From positions 1 through 34,879 of the forward strand of contig CASENE010000085.1 in assembly GCA_949289265.1 (NCBI GenBank): a stretch of 34,879 nt of DNA. The letters run 5' to 3'. Source of the stretch: an uncultured Bacteroides sp. (GTDB taxonomy: Bacteria > Bacteroidota > Bacteroidia > Bacteroidales > Bacteroidaceae). The notes under the pieces were generated by a model. The model saw only the letters and a list, made by a program, of their open reading frames with translations. It was not told where the DNA came from and did no database searches. Positions within the stretch are counted from its first letter, which is position 1. Each line of letters begins with the position of its first letter. The translations under genes and the position numbers were made by a program. Positions 1 through 8,289 of this stretch are shown piece by piece.

Positions 1-432
1 ACCCATAGGGCAGTCATCCCTCACGCTACTTGGCTGGTTCAGCCTTCCGGCCATTGACCAATATTCCTCACTGCTGCCTCCCGTAGGAGTTTGGACCGTG
101 TCTCAGTTCCAATGTGGGGGACCTTCCTCTCAGAACCCCTATCCATCGTCGGCCAGGTGGGCCGTTACCCCGCCTGCTGCCTAATGGAACGCATCCCCAT
201 CCTTCACCGGCGGACCTTTCATAAAACCTCCATGCGGAGGTTCTACGGCATCGGGCATTAATCTTTCTTTCGAAAGGCTATTCCCGTGTGAAGGCCAGGT
301 TGGATACGTGTTACTCACCCGTGCGCCGGTCGCCGGCAAGTTTAGCAAGCTAAACTCCCGCTGCCCCGCGACTTGCATGTGTTAAGCCTGTAGCTAGCGT
401 TCATCCTGAGCCAGGATCAAACTCTTCATTGT
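1..432 (-). rRNA. rrs: 16S ribosomal RNA, 5' part (truncated by window edge)
   Basis: The reverse complement begins near base 432 and contains the universal AGAGTTTGATCCTGGCTCAG region (bases 405-425), the GTGAGTAACACGT segment, and ACTCCTACGGGAGGCAGCAG near bases 72-92. Only about the first 430 of roughly 1,530 nucleotides are present; the rest of the rrn operon lies to the left of the window. The sequence is of the Bacteroides type (GATGAACGCTAGCTACAGG after the 5' universal site). The 5' end was placed by aligning the GAAGAGTTTGATC block with E. coli numbering and is accurate to a few bases. The translated reading frame over bases 181-378 is a shadow of the rRNA. Confidence 0.98.
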
Positions 433-664
433 AAGAATATCATTGTTTCCCCTCAAGCGCTTTCGCGCCTTCCGGGACAACTGTCTGAATCTGTCAGGAC
501 GTGTCCGATTATCATCTCTAATAAATGATTGACGGTTCGTTTTTACCCGGAATCCCATAAGCGATAATGCCTAAGGAATCCCGCTCTTGTACTACTTGTT
601 TTGTTTATGTAATTCTTTCAAGGATCGACTTCTTTTCCTGCTACCGGACTTTCCGAAAGCGGCT

Positions 665-698
665 GCAAAGGTAAGAACTTTATTCCATATCTTCCAAA
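665..698 (-). promoter_or_regulatory. rrn promoter P1 (proximal)
   Basis: On the minus strand TTTG (698-695), 21 bases, then TACCTTTG (673-666) followed by C. This fits the Bacteroidetes sigma-ABfr consensus TTTG-N19-21-TAnnTTTG. An AT-rich run lies just upstream (bases 700-720). Transcription would start near base 660 and give a leader of about 230 nt before 16S, which would hold the processing and antitermination signals. No gene is seen in the interval 433-1031. Confidence 0.75.
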
Positions 699-818
699 TT
701 TTCGGAGAACTTTTTTTTTCAGAAACTTCAAACTCGCTTCTCTCAGCCGCCCCGAAAACGGTTCACAGAACAGGTCTCAGTCTTTCATTCAGCGCCGCTT
801 CCTTTCCGAAAGCGGGTG

Positions 819-850
819 CAAAAGTAGAGACTTTACACGTAACGGCCAAA
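819..850 (-). promoter_or_regulatory. rrn promoter P2 (distal)
   Basis: On the minus strand TTTG (850-847), 20 bases, then TACTTTTG (826-819) followed by CACCCGC. The core repeats that of P1: the plus-strand blocks starting TTCCGAAAGCGG at 651 and 804 are near-identical for about 30 bases and offset by 153 bp. The same GCACCCGC start region follows the tRNA operon promoter near base 4808. The plus-strand reading frame 587-949 crosses both promoters and is not a credible gene. Confidence 0.7.
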
Positions 851-1031
851 TACAAACAACTCTTTTTTTGCAGGAAAATGAAAGTTTTTACAATCACGAT
901 TGAAAAACAAGAGGTTACGAAACGAATTCCTAAAGAACAGAGGAAATGAAGGAGAAAATATATACATTATTATATAATAAAGCACTCTTTTCATTTTCAC
1001 TCATCCCTATCCCTCACGCATCTTTTTTTGT

Positions 1032-2495
1032 TTAACGGACAGTCGTAGACACCCTTTCAGGACTTTCGATGGCCGCCGCCGCTTTCTTGGCATCCAGTTT
1101 CACAGGACTGGATGTGAAATCCGGCGTATTGTAAGAAAATACTGATTGACCATAATATGCTTTCGGATTCTCCTGTGGCAACAAGAATGGCTTCGTGGCT
1201 TGCCCATTATCATCAATGCAAGAAAGATAGAGCAACGAATACAATCCGTTCTCCCGCCGACTGGTGAACACGAACCAATGAGAACCTGCACTCCAGTTAT
1301 GAAAACTATCCGCATCGTCACTGTTGGCAGCTACCACCGGAGTCATCTGCCCAGTTTTCACATCTATCAACCAAAGGTCGCTCTCCTTGTGCCAAATGGA
1401 GAAATAACCATAGTCGGCCAACGTCACCATGATGTACTTCCCGTCGTACGACGGACGGGGCCACGTCAGGCTTTTCCCCTCTTTGGTAGCATCAAACAAC
1501 GTATCCACCTGCTGTCCGAACGTGCCGCTTTCCGCATCAAATCCTATGCTGCACAAGCTATACTTCTGTTCCCGGAACTCGGTGGGATAATGCCGTTGCA
1601 AAGCAGTCATATAATAAAGCGTCCGTCCGTCGGGCGAGAAGACAGGCGCATTCTCCGAATAATTCTTCTGACACAACAAGCTGTCCAACAATAGCTTATG
1701 CTTCACTGCATCATACACAAACACGTCCGACGACAGGTCGAACACCTCAACCCGCTCGTCTTTCACCACATGAAAGCCTTGGCGCGTCTGGTTGGTGGAG
1801 AAAGCGCAATAACGTCCCGAAGGATGCCAATAAGGATATACCATAGACCCTTTCAGGCTGTCATTCACCGCCTGCAGCAGTTCCGTTTCCTCGGCCCTTT
1901 GCACCAGCGTCCCCCCATGCGCACCACGCACATGAAAAACAAACTGCTCTGGATTCGTGCGATTGGGCGTGTGACAATTCACGCACATACCCGGCACTTC
2001 CGTATTCTCCAAGAGCGCCCTTTCCTCGAAGGAGCTCAATTCACGCTCATAGAGTCCCATTTTGCTATACACCTCATACCCCGGCGCAATCTTGCGATAC
2101 GTCAACCCGTAATCCTCCAATTCATACGCGCTGACATAGATACGGAAATCCTTGTAGCGTTTCCAACGTCCATTGCTTTTGATACAGACCGAGCAAACCA
2201 ATTCTCCTCCCTGGTTCTCTTCTACCAGGCGGCGCCACTTGTCCGCATCAAATGCGGCATAATCCCCCTGCACATGCAGCTCTTCGCCGTCGCTTCCTTT
2301 CAGCACTACATCCAGACACTCCGATTCATCCGCACTGTTGAAGTTCAACGGTGCTATGCCCACGGGAATTGTCACTTCTGTATAATCCGGGAAAATGGGC
2401 GGCCAGGCATCCACCTGCACTGCGTCTTTCACCTCTTCACGACAAGCCGTCATCCCCAACCAGACAACTGCTGCCACTATCAAAAATTTCTTCAT
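1032..2495 (-). CDS. Lipoprotein with CxxCH haem-binding motif and PD40-type beta-propeller
   Basis: 487 aa. A short signal peptide ends in a lipobox with Cys18 (MTAC), so it should be a lipid-anchored periplasmic or outer-membrane protein. Residues about 30-125 look like a beta-rich domain. At 171-175 there is CVNCH, a single c-type haem attachment motif, followed by TPN. From about residue 210 to the end there are TolB/PD40-like propeller blades, with repeated patterns such as YPYWHPSGRYCAFST, PVFSPDGRTLYY, WPRPSYDGKYIMVT and NWSAGSHWFVFTS. The reaction is unknown; a redox-sensing or electron-transfer role is only suggested by the haem motif. Its start overlaps the stop of the upstream membrane protein gene by ATGA, so the two are translationally coupled and probably act together. 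No terminator is obvious downstream. The family resembles Bacteroides proteins called TolB-like or cytochrome c family; I cannot name it more exactly. Confidence 0.85.
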   Translation of the reverse strand: MKKFLIVAAVVWLGMTACREEVKDAVQVDAWPPIFPDYTEVTIPVGIAPLNFNSADESECLDVVLKGSDGEELHVQGDYAAFDADKWRRLVEENQGGELVCSVCIKSNGRWKRYKDFRIYVSAYELEDYGLTYRKIAPGYEVYSKMGLYERELSSFEERALLENTEVPGMCVNCHTPNRTNPEQFVFHVRGAHGGTLVQRAEETELLQAVNDSLKGSMVYPYWHPSGRYCAFSTNQTRQGFHVVKDERVEVFDLSSDVFVYDAVKHKLLLDSLLCQKNYSENAPVFSPDGRTLYYMTALQRHYPTEFREQKYSLCSIGFDAESGTFGQQVDTLFDATKEGKSLTWPRPSYDGKYIMVTLADYGYFSIWHKESDLWLIDVKTGQMTPVVAANSDDADSFHNWSAGSHWFVFTSRRENGLYSLLYLSCIDDNGQATKPFLLPQENPKAYYGQSVFSYNTPDFTSSPVKLDAKKAAAAIESPERVSTTVR

Positions 2496-4270
2496 TGCTG
2501 TTTATTCATAAAATAATACCAATATGTCCCCTTGAACGCCTCCAGTTGCGGAGATCTTTTCCCGGAATACGTATAAAATCGGGCAAACTGCTCCAAACGC
2601 TTCATCACAACAGGATTTATCATGCCACGAGGCACTTGCATCTTCTGTATGACATAAGCAAAAGCCGCCGCCTCTTGGCAGGCTTTCGGCTGATAAACGG
2701 CCAAAGAATTGACATACCTGTAATATTGCATAAAGGTGCCCAAATCACAGTTCAGCAAGGGGTAAGCCAATAGATATTGCCTGGCCAGCCCATTATCTTT
2801 GTCATGCATCAGCAACTGGCCGCAGATTTTATCCAACTCCCTGTCACTAAACAAGAAATCCTCCTTCAGCCTCTTCTTACGCATCGCTCCATATACCGGA
2901 TGACGGTCTATCAGCCCCGTATCGGTCACCATCTCCATCCTGCTTTGTGCCCACTGCCGATAGAAAAGCGTCTTCTCCAACATCTTCAGATATTTTTCTG
3001 CCACCTTATACTGTCCGTTGATAAGGTTGGTTTCCACCAGACGTTGCACCGCCCTCCCGCTCTTGTTATAATTAGGGATTGCCTCCATGGCTTCAAAAGC
3101 ATATCGCTGCGCCGTATTCACCAGCCCCAAATAAAAATAGACCTCCCCCGTCAATAGGGTCGTATTATGGTCGCGCACAAATTTAGGAAACAATCCCTGC
3201 GGCCCGTTTTGGAAGAATTCAAACGCCCTGTCATCCAACTGATTGTTCATGCCCAATGCCAGATTGACAGCACACACGCTCATCGGCACATCCGGATGCC
3301 GTTGTTCTGCCTTGTGGATAATGTCATCCCAACGTTGCATGCGCACCAAGTAATCATAATCAATCAACTCCAATGCCTCCTTGGTGTACTGCCGATGAGC
3401 CAATCCCAGGAAACCGGCCAATATCACCAGACACATGCCTCCCGCCATCCAAGCCGGCTTCTTCATCCGCCCGGCCCATCGTTCCATCCACCCGGCCATC
3501 AGTAGCAACACTCCTATCACCACTACCGGCCATCCCAGGGGCAATGACAAGATATCAGGATAACTGTAATAGAAAAGCCCGCCAAACAGCCGGCGCAACG
3601 GATAGGGTTCAAACCACCCACTGACATAGATGCACAAACAGACATAAGCCAACCAGCCAATGCCTATCCCAAAGCCCAGCCCTTTCAAGCGAGCCGTCCG
3701 TATCTCTTCCAGTAGCCCATACAAAGCCAAAAACAGCACTAAAGGACCGGCCATCCAGTAAACCACCGGGAAAACCAAGAGTCCATAGAGCCATCTCCAC
3801 CGCCGACCGGAAGGATACAGCAACATCCCTCCCAACACACACAGCCAAGATATCGTATAGGCCAACATTACATTCGCATCCCCCATCAGCAGCCACAGCA
3901 CCAACGAAGGCAGGAAACTCCCCACAAACAGCAGCCACGAGCCCCGGTCCTTTCCGCAACCGGCCTGTCTACGCATCAGTTTCCACACCAGTCCCTGCAT
4001 CGCTCCATAAAGCAAAGCCACCACAGCCGCTCCTGCCAACGGATATTTATAGAATTGCACCAGACATTCAGCCACATATGCTGACAAGCCTCCCGGCACT
4101 GCCAACCGCTCCATCAGATACGAGCCATCAAACAAAAACAGCTGAAACTGCTCTTGCCAGGCCAAGACCGACGGATAGCCTATTCCCCAAAAACAATAGG
4201 CTGCTATTATAAACACCGCCCAAAGGCACGCACGACATCCTTTACCGCGCATTTTATCCACATGTATCAT
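2492..4270 (-). CDS. Polytopic inner-membrane protein with C-terminal helical repeats (DUF6057-like)
   Basis: 592 aa. The first ~290 residues hold many hydrophobic segments (for example about 14-35, 75-95, 112-130, 133-150, 160-185, 195-215, 240-262 and 275-292), indicating eight or more membrane helices. The remainder is soluble and rich in helices with alternating A/L/Y residues and TPR-like spacing (AEQRHPDVPMSVCAVNLALG, YKVAEKYLKMLEKTLFY). This architecture matches the Bacteroides family I recall as DUF6057, function unknown; that name is from memory. A second start at Met7 is possible. The gene leads a two-gene operon with the CxxCH lipoprotein (ATGA overlap), so a joint envelope function is likely, but none can be assigned. 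Confidence 0.8.
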   Translation of the reverse strand: MIHVDKMRGKGCRACLWAVFIIAAYCFWGIGYPSVLAWQEQFQLFLFDGSYLMERLAVPGGLSAYVAECLVQFYKYPLAGAAVVALLYGAMQGLVWKLMRRQAGCGKDRGSWLLFVGSFLPSLVLWLLMGDANVMLAYTISWLCVLGGMLLYPSGRRWRWLYGLLVFPVVYWMAGPLVLFLALYGLLEEIRTARLKGLGFGIGIGWLAYVCLCIYVSGWFEPYPLRRLFGGLFYYSYPDILSLPLGWPVVVIGVLLLMAGWMERWAGRMKKPAWMAGGMCLVILAGFLGLAHRQYTKEALELIDYDYLVRMQRWDDIIHKAEQRHPDVPMSVCAVNLALGMNNQLDDRAFEFFQNGPQGLFPKFVRDHNTTLLTGEVYFYLGLVNTAQRYAFEAMEAIPNYNKSGRAVQRLVETNLINGQYKVAEKYLKMLEKTLFYRQWAQSRMEMVTDTGLIDRHPVYGAMRKKRLKEDFLFSDRELDKICGQLLMHDKDNGLARQYLLAYPLLNCDLGTFMQYYRYVNSLAVYQPKACQEAAAFAYVIQKMQVPRGMINPVVMKRLEQFARFYTYSGKRSPQLEAFKGTYWYYFMNKQQ

Positions 4271-4290
4271 ATTAATCCTGTTAAGCTCGG

Positions 4291-4320
4291 CTAAAGTAAC
4301 ACTTTCACCCGAAACGACAA
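4291..4320 (-). promoter_or_regulatory. Probable promoter of the membrane protein/CxxCH lipoprotein operon
   Basis: On the minus strand TTG (4320-4318), 19 bases, then TACTTTAG (4298-4291), a 7 of 8 match to TAnnTTTG. It would give a leader of about 15-20 nt before the start codon at 4270. No better candidate is seen nearby. Confidence 0.45.
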
Positions 4321-4563
4321 AATTCTCGCCCTACGAAATACACATCTTCCAACGATACGTCTTTTGAGGGCATCGCATGCCCATAGCGGACGATTGAACC
4401 GATAGCCGTTCCAACACCTCTTGCAGAACCAGTAAAACACCAAAGGCAAAAAGGGAAATCCGTAATCCGGTCAGAACAAGAATAGTCCAACCGGGTTACG
4501 GATTGTCCGGAATACCACCCATACGGAACTCCCGTCCGTGTGAAATATCGGCTGCCCGCATAT

Positions 4564-4574
4564 GGGGGGGGGGG
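4564..4574. repeat. Run of 11 G in intergenic spacer
   Basis: Eleven consecutive G lie between the membrane protein operon and the tRNA terminator. The spacer 4321-4582 holds no convincing gene; a 61-codon frame at 4305-4490 has no recognisable features. The tract sits just beyond the tRNA terminator in the direction of tRNA transcription and about 290 bp upstream of the start codon at 4270, so it is outside any promoter core seen. Confidence 0.6.
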
Positions 4575-4582
4575 CAGCGAAT

Positions 4583-4610
4583 AAAAAAAGCCGCTGAAAT
4601 CAGCGGCTTT
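4583..4610 (-). terminator. Rho-independent terminator of the tRNA operon
   Basis: On the minus strand AAAGCCGCTG, loop ATTT, CAGCGGCTTT, followed by a T run (TTTTATT). It begins 15 bases after the 3' end of tRNA-Pro. Confidence 0.9.
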
Positions 4611-4624
4611 GATTTTCTGCTTGT

Positions 4625-4696
4625 CGGAATGAGGCGACTCGAACGCCCGACCCCTACGTCCCGAACGTAGTGCGCTACCAACTGCGCTACATTCCG
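4625..4696 (-). tRNA. tRNA-Pro (anticodon CGG)
   Basis: Acceptor stem CGGAATG/CATTCCG, D arm with AGCGCAGTTGGTAGCGC, anticodon stem CTACG/CGTAG with loop TTCGGGA giving anticodon CGG, and a T arm with GTTCGAGTC. The discriminator base is A and CCA is not encoded. It lies 17 bases downstream of tRNA-Phe in the same transcript. Confidence 0.96.
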
Positions 4697-4713
4697 ATGC
4701 CTCTCCGGAAGTG

Positions 4714-4786
4714 TGGTGTCACCAGGAATCGAACCGGGGACACAAGGATTTTCAGTCCTTTGCTCTACCAACTGAGCTATGACACC
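4714..4786 (-). tRNA. tRNA-Phe (anticodon GAA)
   Basis: Acceptor stem GGTGTCA/TGACACC, D arm TAGCTCAGTTGGTAGAGCA, anticodon stem AAGGA/TCCTT with loop CTGAAAA giving anticodon GAA, T arm GGTTCGATTCC. Discriminator A, CCA not encoded. First gene of the two-tRNA operon. Confidence 0.97.
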
Positions 4787-4807
4787 TTTATTTCTCGTTT
4801 GCGGGTG

Positions 4808-4838
4808 CAAAGATAGAGCATGTTTCTGAACTGTGCAA
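4808..4838 (-). promoter_or_regulatory. Promoter of the tRNA-Phe/tRNA-Pro operon
   Basis: On the minus strand TTG (4838-4836), 20 bases, then TATCTTTG (4815-4808) followed by CACCCGC. This matches the Bacteroidetes consensus, and its downstream CACCCGC block is shared with rrn P2. The first tRNA begins about 21 bases downstream. The following spacer 4839-5217 contains no gene or structure that I can support. Confidence 0.8.
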
Positions 4839-5217
4839 GTATTTTGAGAAAAAAGTGCAAAAAAAGTTTCTTCCACCTCTCTTTTTCCTTCTCATTCTCC
4901 TCTCCGTTTCCTTCCTATACCCCTGCCTGAACGGTGTTATTATTCCTGTTATCAGAGACTTAACATCCAGCGTCCTGGAACTTCGCTGCCAGATTTTCGT
5001 ATTATCATCAAAAGTAGTGATTTCATTTTAGAAAACAAATACATCACTAAACAATATTGATTACCTCATTACACAAAAACAGAACTTTCCTACCGTCTTT
5101 CTTCCTATGGATACTTACCCCTCTGCTCCTCCATTATCGGGAGAGAGCACCCGCCTTGAAGGAAGAGGACTTTGGTACCACTTTCCTATCAGACAACACT
5201 ATTTCTAATCCTTCTGA

Positions 5218-5262
5218 ATAAAAGAAACCCGTTACCTGTGCAGAAAAGCAACAGGCAACGGG
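5218..5262 (-). terminator. Terminator at the end of the susCDE transcript
   Basis: On the minus strand a 12-bp stem CCCGTTGCCTGT/ACAGGTAACGGG (one G-T pair) with an 11-nt loop, followed by TTTCTTTTATT. It lies about 40 bases beyond the stop codon of the SusE-position lipoprotein. Confidence 0.85.
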
Positions 5263-5302
5263 CCTCAAAAAGACATGCTAAAAATAGCAATCAAGCAGAC
5301 TT

Positions 5303-6478
5303 TTATTCTGCCGGTATAAAGTGCCAGAAGGTACCTTCATTGGGATCTGGGCTTGCATCAATGTGTTTAGCACAGAGCCACAATTCAGCATCATTCAATG
5401 TAACAACTTGGAATTCACGTGTCAGGTTCGACTCGTTAATCAACATAGGATAAGGAACATTGGCATCACCAGAAGTACGCAAAGTACAAATGATGTTGCC
5501 CGATGCTGTACTGAAATCCAAATCGAAAGTACCTACACCTGCCGCATTACCTTTATCCTTGGTGGGATCATCAATCGTAGTGGTCAAGGTCTTATTGGCA
5601 AAGTCAAACGTCATGGTACCGGTAGAACCACCTTGAGAATCTATCGTAGTCATCCACCAAGTACCAGTCTTATCACCATACTGACCATTGCCCCACTCTC
5701 TGCCATCCTCAGCAAACTTCCAAGTTTTGGTACCTGTCGGCGCTGTTTCAGGATGCCATCCTGTCAACTGAGTAATGGCAGCAGGCAATTCTGTATAAGT
5801 CTCGGCACTGAAAGAACCCAGATTATAAGTCTTCGTCACGCCACTGGCAGTCAAGATTTCCACAGTGAAATCCATGTCGTCACCCAACGCATAGGTCGTT
5901 ATGGTACCCACATTGGTATTCATGGAAGCTGTTCCCCACTTGAAAGTGCACAACACGGGATTAGGATTGGAAACGACCGTAATCGTATTGCCTCCTTGTC
6001 CATCTGCAGACATAGATTGCTCGAATACAATCAGATTTTCATCAAAAAAGACACCAAAGTACTGAGGAACATTGCTATTGCCCTCCTCAATGCACAAACG
6101 GCTTCTGATAGCGTCGGTAATATAAGAAATGGTATCCACCTGCACTGTCAAAGTTTGTTCCACCATTTCACCACCATTAAAGCCTTTGAAGGTTATCTGT
6201 TGTTCACCCAGTTGCGTTACATACACAGTCCCCTCAGAAAAAGTGCTCAACACATCACCCTCAACCAGTTGTTTCGTAACCCACTGCGAATTAATAGGCG
6301 ATTCGTTTTTCACAAGAATTTGGTTAGAATTCTTTCCATCTACCACGACAGGGGTGGCAGACAAATTCAAATCTTCGGGCGTAGACCAGCCGGAAGGCCC
6401 ATCTACGGTGCTGGGTTCGCAGGCAGCAAACACTCCGCCCATCACCAGCATCAGTCCATATATTGATTTCAATTTCAT
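5303..6478 (-). CDS. SusE-position surface lipoprotein, probable glycan-binding protein
   Basis: 391 aa. A signal peptide ends in a lipobox with Cys20 (FAAC), followed by an acidic/Gly stretch (EPSTVDGPSG) typical of surface-exposed Bacteroides lipoproteins. The rest is predicted mostly beta: a possible Ig-like module at about 35-115, a middle module 120-225, and a C-terminal module 230-391 with many exposed Trp/Phe (TGWHPET, TWKFAEDGREWGNGQ, GTWWMTT, GTFWHFIPAE) that could stack on sugars. No catalytic motif is seen. Position directly after SusC and SusD (37-bp gap) and just before the terminator is that of SusE/SusF or surface glycan-binding proteins. These proteins are poorly conserved, so function is inferred mainly from context. 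It is the last gene of the operon. Confidence 0.75.
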   Translation of the reverse strand: MKLKSIYGLMLVMGGVFAACEPSTVDGPSGWSTPEDLNLSATPVVVDGKNSNQILVKNESPINSQWVTKQLVEGDVLSTFSEGTVYVTQLGEQQITFKGFNGGEMVEQTLTVQVDTISYITDAIRSRLCIEEGNSNVPQYFGVFFDENLIVFEQSMSADGQGGNTITVVSNPNPVLCTFKWGTASMNTNVGTITTYALGDDMDFTVEILTASGVTKTYNLGSFSAETYTELPAAITQLTGWHPETAPTGTKTWKFAEDGREWGNGQYGDKTGTWWMTTIDSQGGSTGTMTFDFANKTLTTTIDDPTKDKGNAAGVGTFDLDFSTASGNIICTLRTSGDANVPYPMLINESNLTREFQVVTLNDAELWLCAKHIDASPDPNEGTFWHFIPAE

Positions 6479-6515
6479 GATAATTTTCCTTTTTAGGTTA
6501 AAATAATTACATCAT

Positions 6516-8276
6516 TTACCAGCCGCCATATTCACTTGTCGCATCGGTCCAGCCCTGATTTTGCACCAACTGGCTATTCAGCGACAATTCACCTTCGGGG
6601 ATTTTGAAGAAGCCGGCTGTAGCATTATAACGGGTAGCATAACCACCATTATAATTCTGTGCCGTATTGGTAGAAGGAGCTCCCAAATGGTAGATGGGCA
6701 CGTTCTCCTGCTTAGCCAAAGCGGCTGCAGCAATATGCCAACGGCGGATGTCGTTCCAACGCACACCTTCAAAAGCCAATTCCCAACGACGCTCGTTCTG
6801 TAAGGCTTCCAGCGAATATGCGGCGATAGGCGACAGCCCGGCGCGTTCACGCACCCGGTTAATTCCGCTAACATCTTCTTTCAGTTCAGACTGCATCAGC
6901 AGCACATCAGCAAAGCGAATCAATACCAAGTCATGAATGCTGTTCAACTGCATGTTCTCAGAACCTTGCGTCCAACCATCCGTGCCATACATCAGATTTT
7001 CAAAGTTACAGGTATAAGTGCCATCATCCTTAATGGCCGTGATGGGAGCCTGCTTCTTTTCAAAATAATCTGTTTCCTGAATGAAGTCGGCCCAACCACC
7101 TTTCGTATAGTTCGGCAGAGCATTTACATTCTGTATGGAAGCATCACGTCTCATATCGCTCGATTCGATGTTTTCCCAATCTTCCACCAAGTTAGGTGCT
7201 ACGGGACCAGCGCCCCAACCTTGACCGAAGGGGAAAGTATTCTCGTATGCCTGGCCACCACGGATACCAAAGTGCAAAGCATAACCATTGGCATAACCAA
7301 TCGTAGTCTGCCAGTCGGCCAACTTATTATACTTGATGGCAAACATAGACTCCGGATTGATAGCATTGTCATCTTCCACCCATTTCAGGCCCTGTTCTGC
7401 CGTATAGTCATAATCTTCTACGGTGAAACGGTTGGTATATGCCCACAGATTACGATAATCAGACATGACCAAAGAATAACCGGACTTTTGCACGCAATCG
7501 TCAATGTAGGCAATCACATCCTGCTTGGTCAGCATAGTGCCGTCAGGCAGTTGAACCTCAGTCAAAGGATTGTACGTAGTACTTACCAAATCTGCCAGTT
7601 CTTCGCCATTGCAATACATGCCGGTGTAGAACAACCAGGCACGTCCCAGCATGGCCTCTGCGGTGTATTTATCTACATGACCATTGGTGCGACGTTCAGC
7701 CGGCATCAAGTCGGCAGCATCGCGCAAATCCTGCAAGATTTGTCCCCACGCTTCCGAAGGAGCAGCCTGTGGCAACATCTCACTGGCAGGAGTCAAAACC
7801 AAAGGCACCCTGCCATATTGCGAGCACAATTCATAGTAAAAGAAAGCACGCATAAACTTGGCTTCACCTTCATAACCGTTTTTCATTGCTTCATCGCCTT
7901 CTACATCAGGCAAAGCCAGCAATACACGATTAGCACGGTCTATACCCTCGTAGCGATCAATCCAAAACTGACGAGTCATGTTCTGCTGATAATTAAGCAG
8001 CAAGTCCATGGCCTGCATCAATTTATCATTTGTGCCGCCACCGCCCAGATTGTCATCGCTGGCCAACATGGAAAGATATAAGAAAGACATCTGAGGATTA
8101 GCGTTTACTTTGTTCAGATTCTGATAAACGCCCGTCAGCATCTGCTCCACATCAGCAGTTGTTGCCGGATAATTCTCGGTAGTCATTTCGGTATAATTCA
8201 CAGCATCCAACGTACATGAGGTAAAACCTACCGTCGTCAGCAATGCCGCACCCAAATAATATGATATTTTTTTCAT
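6516..8276 (-). CDS. SusD/RagB family nutrient-binding outer-membrane lipoprotein
   Basis: 586 aa from the start chosen at 8276, where MKKISYYLGAALLTTVGFTSC forms a clean lipoprotein signal with Cys21; the frame extends 24 codons further upstream but that part overlaps the end of susC. SusD hallmarks: N-terminal helical part with TPR-like repeats (GEAKFMRAFFYYELCSQYGRVPLV), the SusD-type segment VDKYTAEAMLGRAWLFY, and the C-terminal motif NERRWELAFEGVRWNDIRRWH. The protein sits as a lid on the SusC barrel on the cell surface and binds the oligosaccharide for import. The gene begins 13 bp after susC stops, the usual susCD arrangement. The ligand cannot be read from the sequence; the neighbours suggest a beta-mannan. 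Confidence 0.95.
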   Translation of the reverse strand: MKKISYYLGAALLTTVGFTSCTLDAVNYTEMTTENYPATTADVEQMLTGVYQNLNKVNANPQMSFLYLSMLASDDNLGGGGTNDKLMQAMDLLLNYQQNMTRQFWIDRYEGIDRANRVLLALPDVEGDEAMKNGYEGEAKFMRAFFYYELCSQYGRVPLVLTPASEMLPQAAPSEAWGQILQDLRDAADLMPAERRTNGHVDKYTAEAMLGRAWLFYTGMYCNGEELADLVSTTYNPLTEVQLPDGTMLTKQDVIAYIDDCVQKSGYSLVMSDYRNLWAYTNRFTVEDYDYTAEQGLKWVEDDNAINPESMFAIKYNKLADWQTTIGYANGYALHFGIRGGQAYENTFPFGQGWGAGPVAPNLVEDWENIESSDMRRDASIQNVNALPNYTKGGWADFIQETDYFEKKQAPITAIKDDGTYTCNFENLMYGTDGWTQGSENMQLNSIHDLVLIRFADVLLMQSELKEDVSGINRVRERAGLSPIAAYSLEALQNERRWELAFEGVRWNDIRRWHIAAAALAKQENVPIYHLGAPSTNTAQNYNGGYATRYNATAGFFKIPEGELSLNSQLVQNQGWTDATSEYGGW

Positions 8277-8289
8277 TGTATTCCTCGTT

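Noticed and set aside
587-949. 120-codon frame upstream of 16S rRNA
   Set aside because: It crosses two consensus rrn promoters on the other strand, has Phe/Leu-rich low-complexity composition and no start context.
4305-4490. 61-codon frame on the minus strand near the poly-G tract
   Set aside because: It covers the probable promoter region of the operon at 4270, has no features and no start context.
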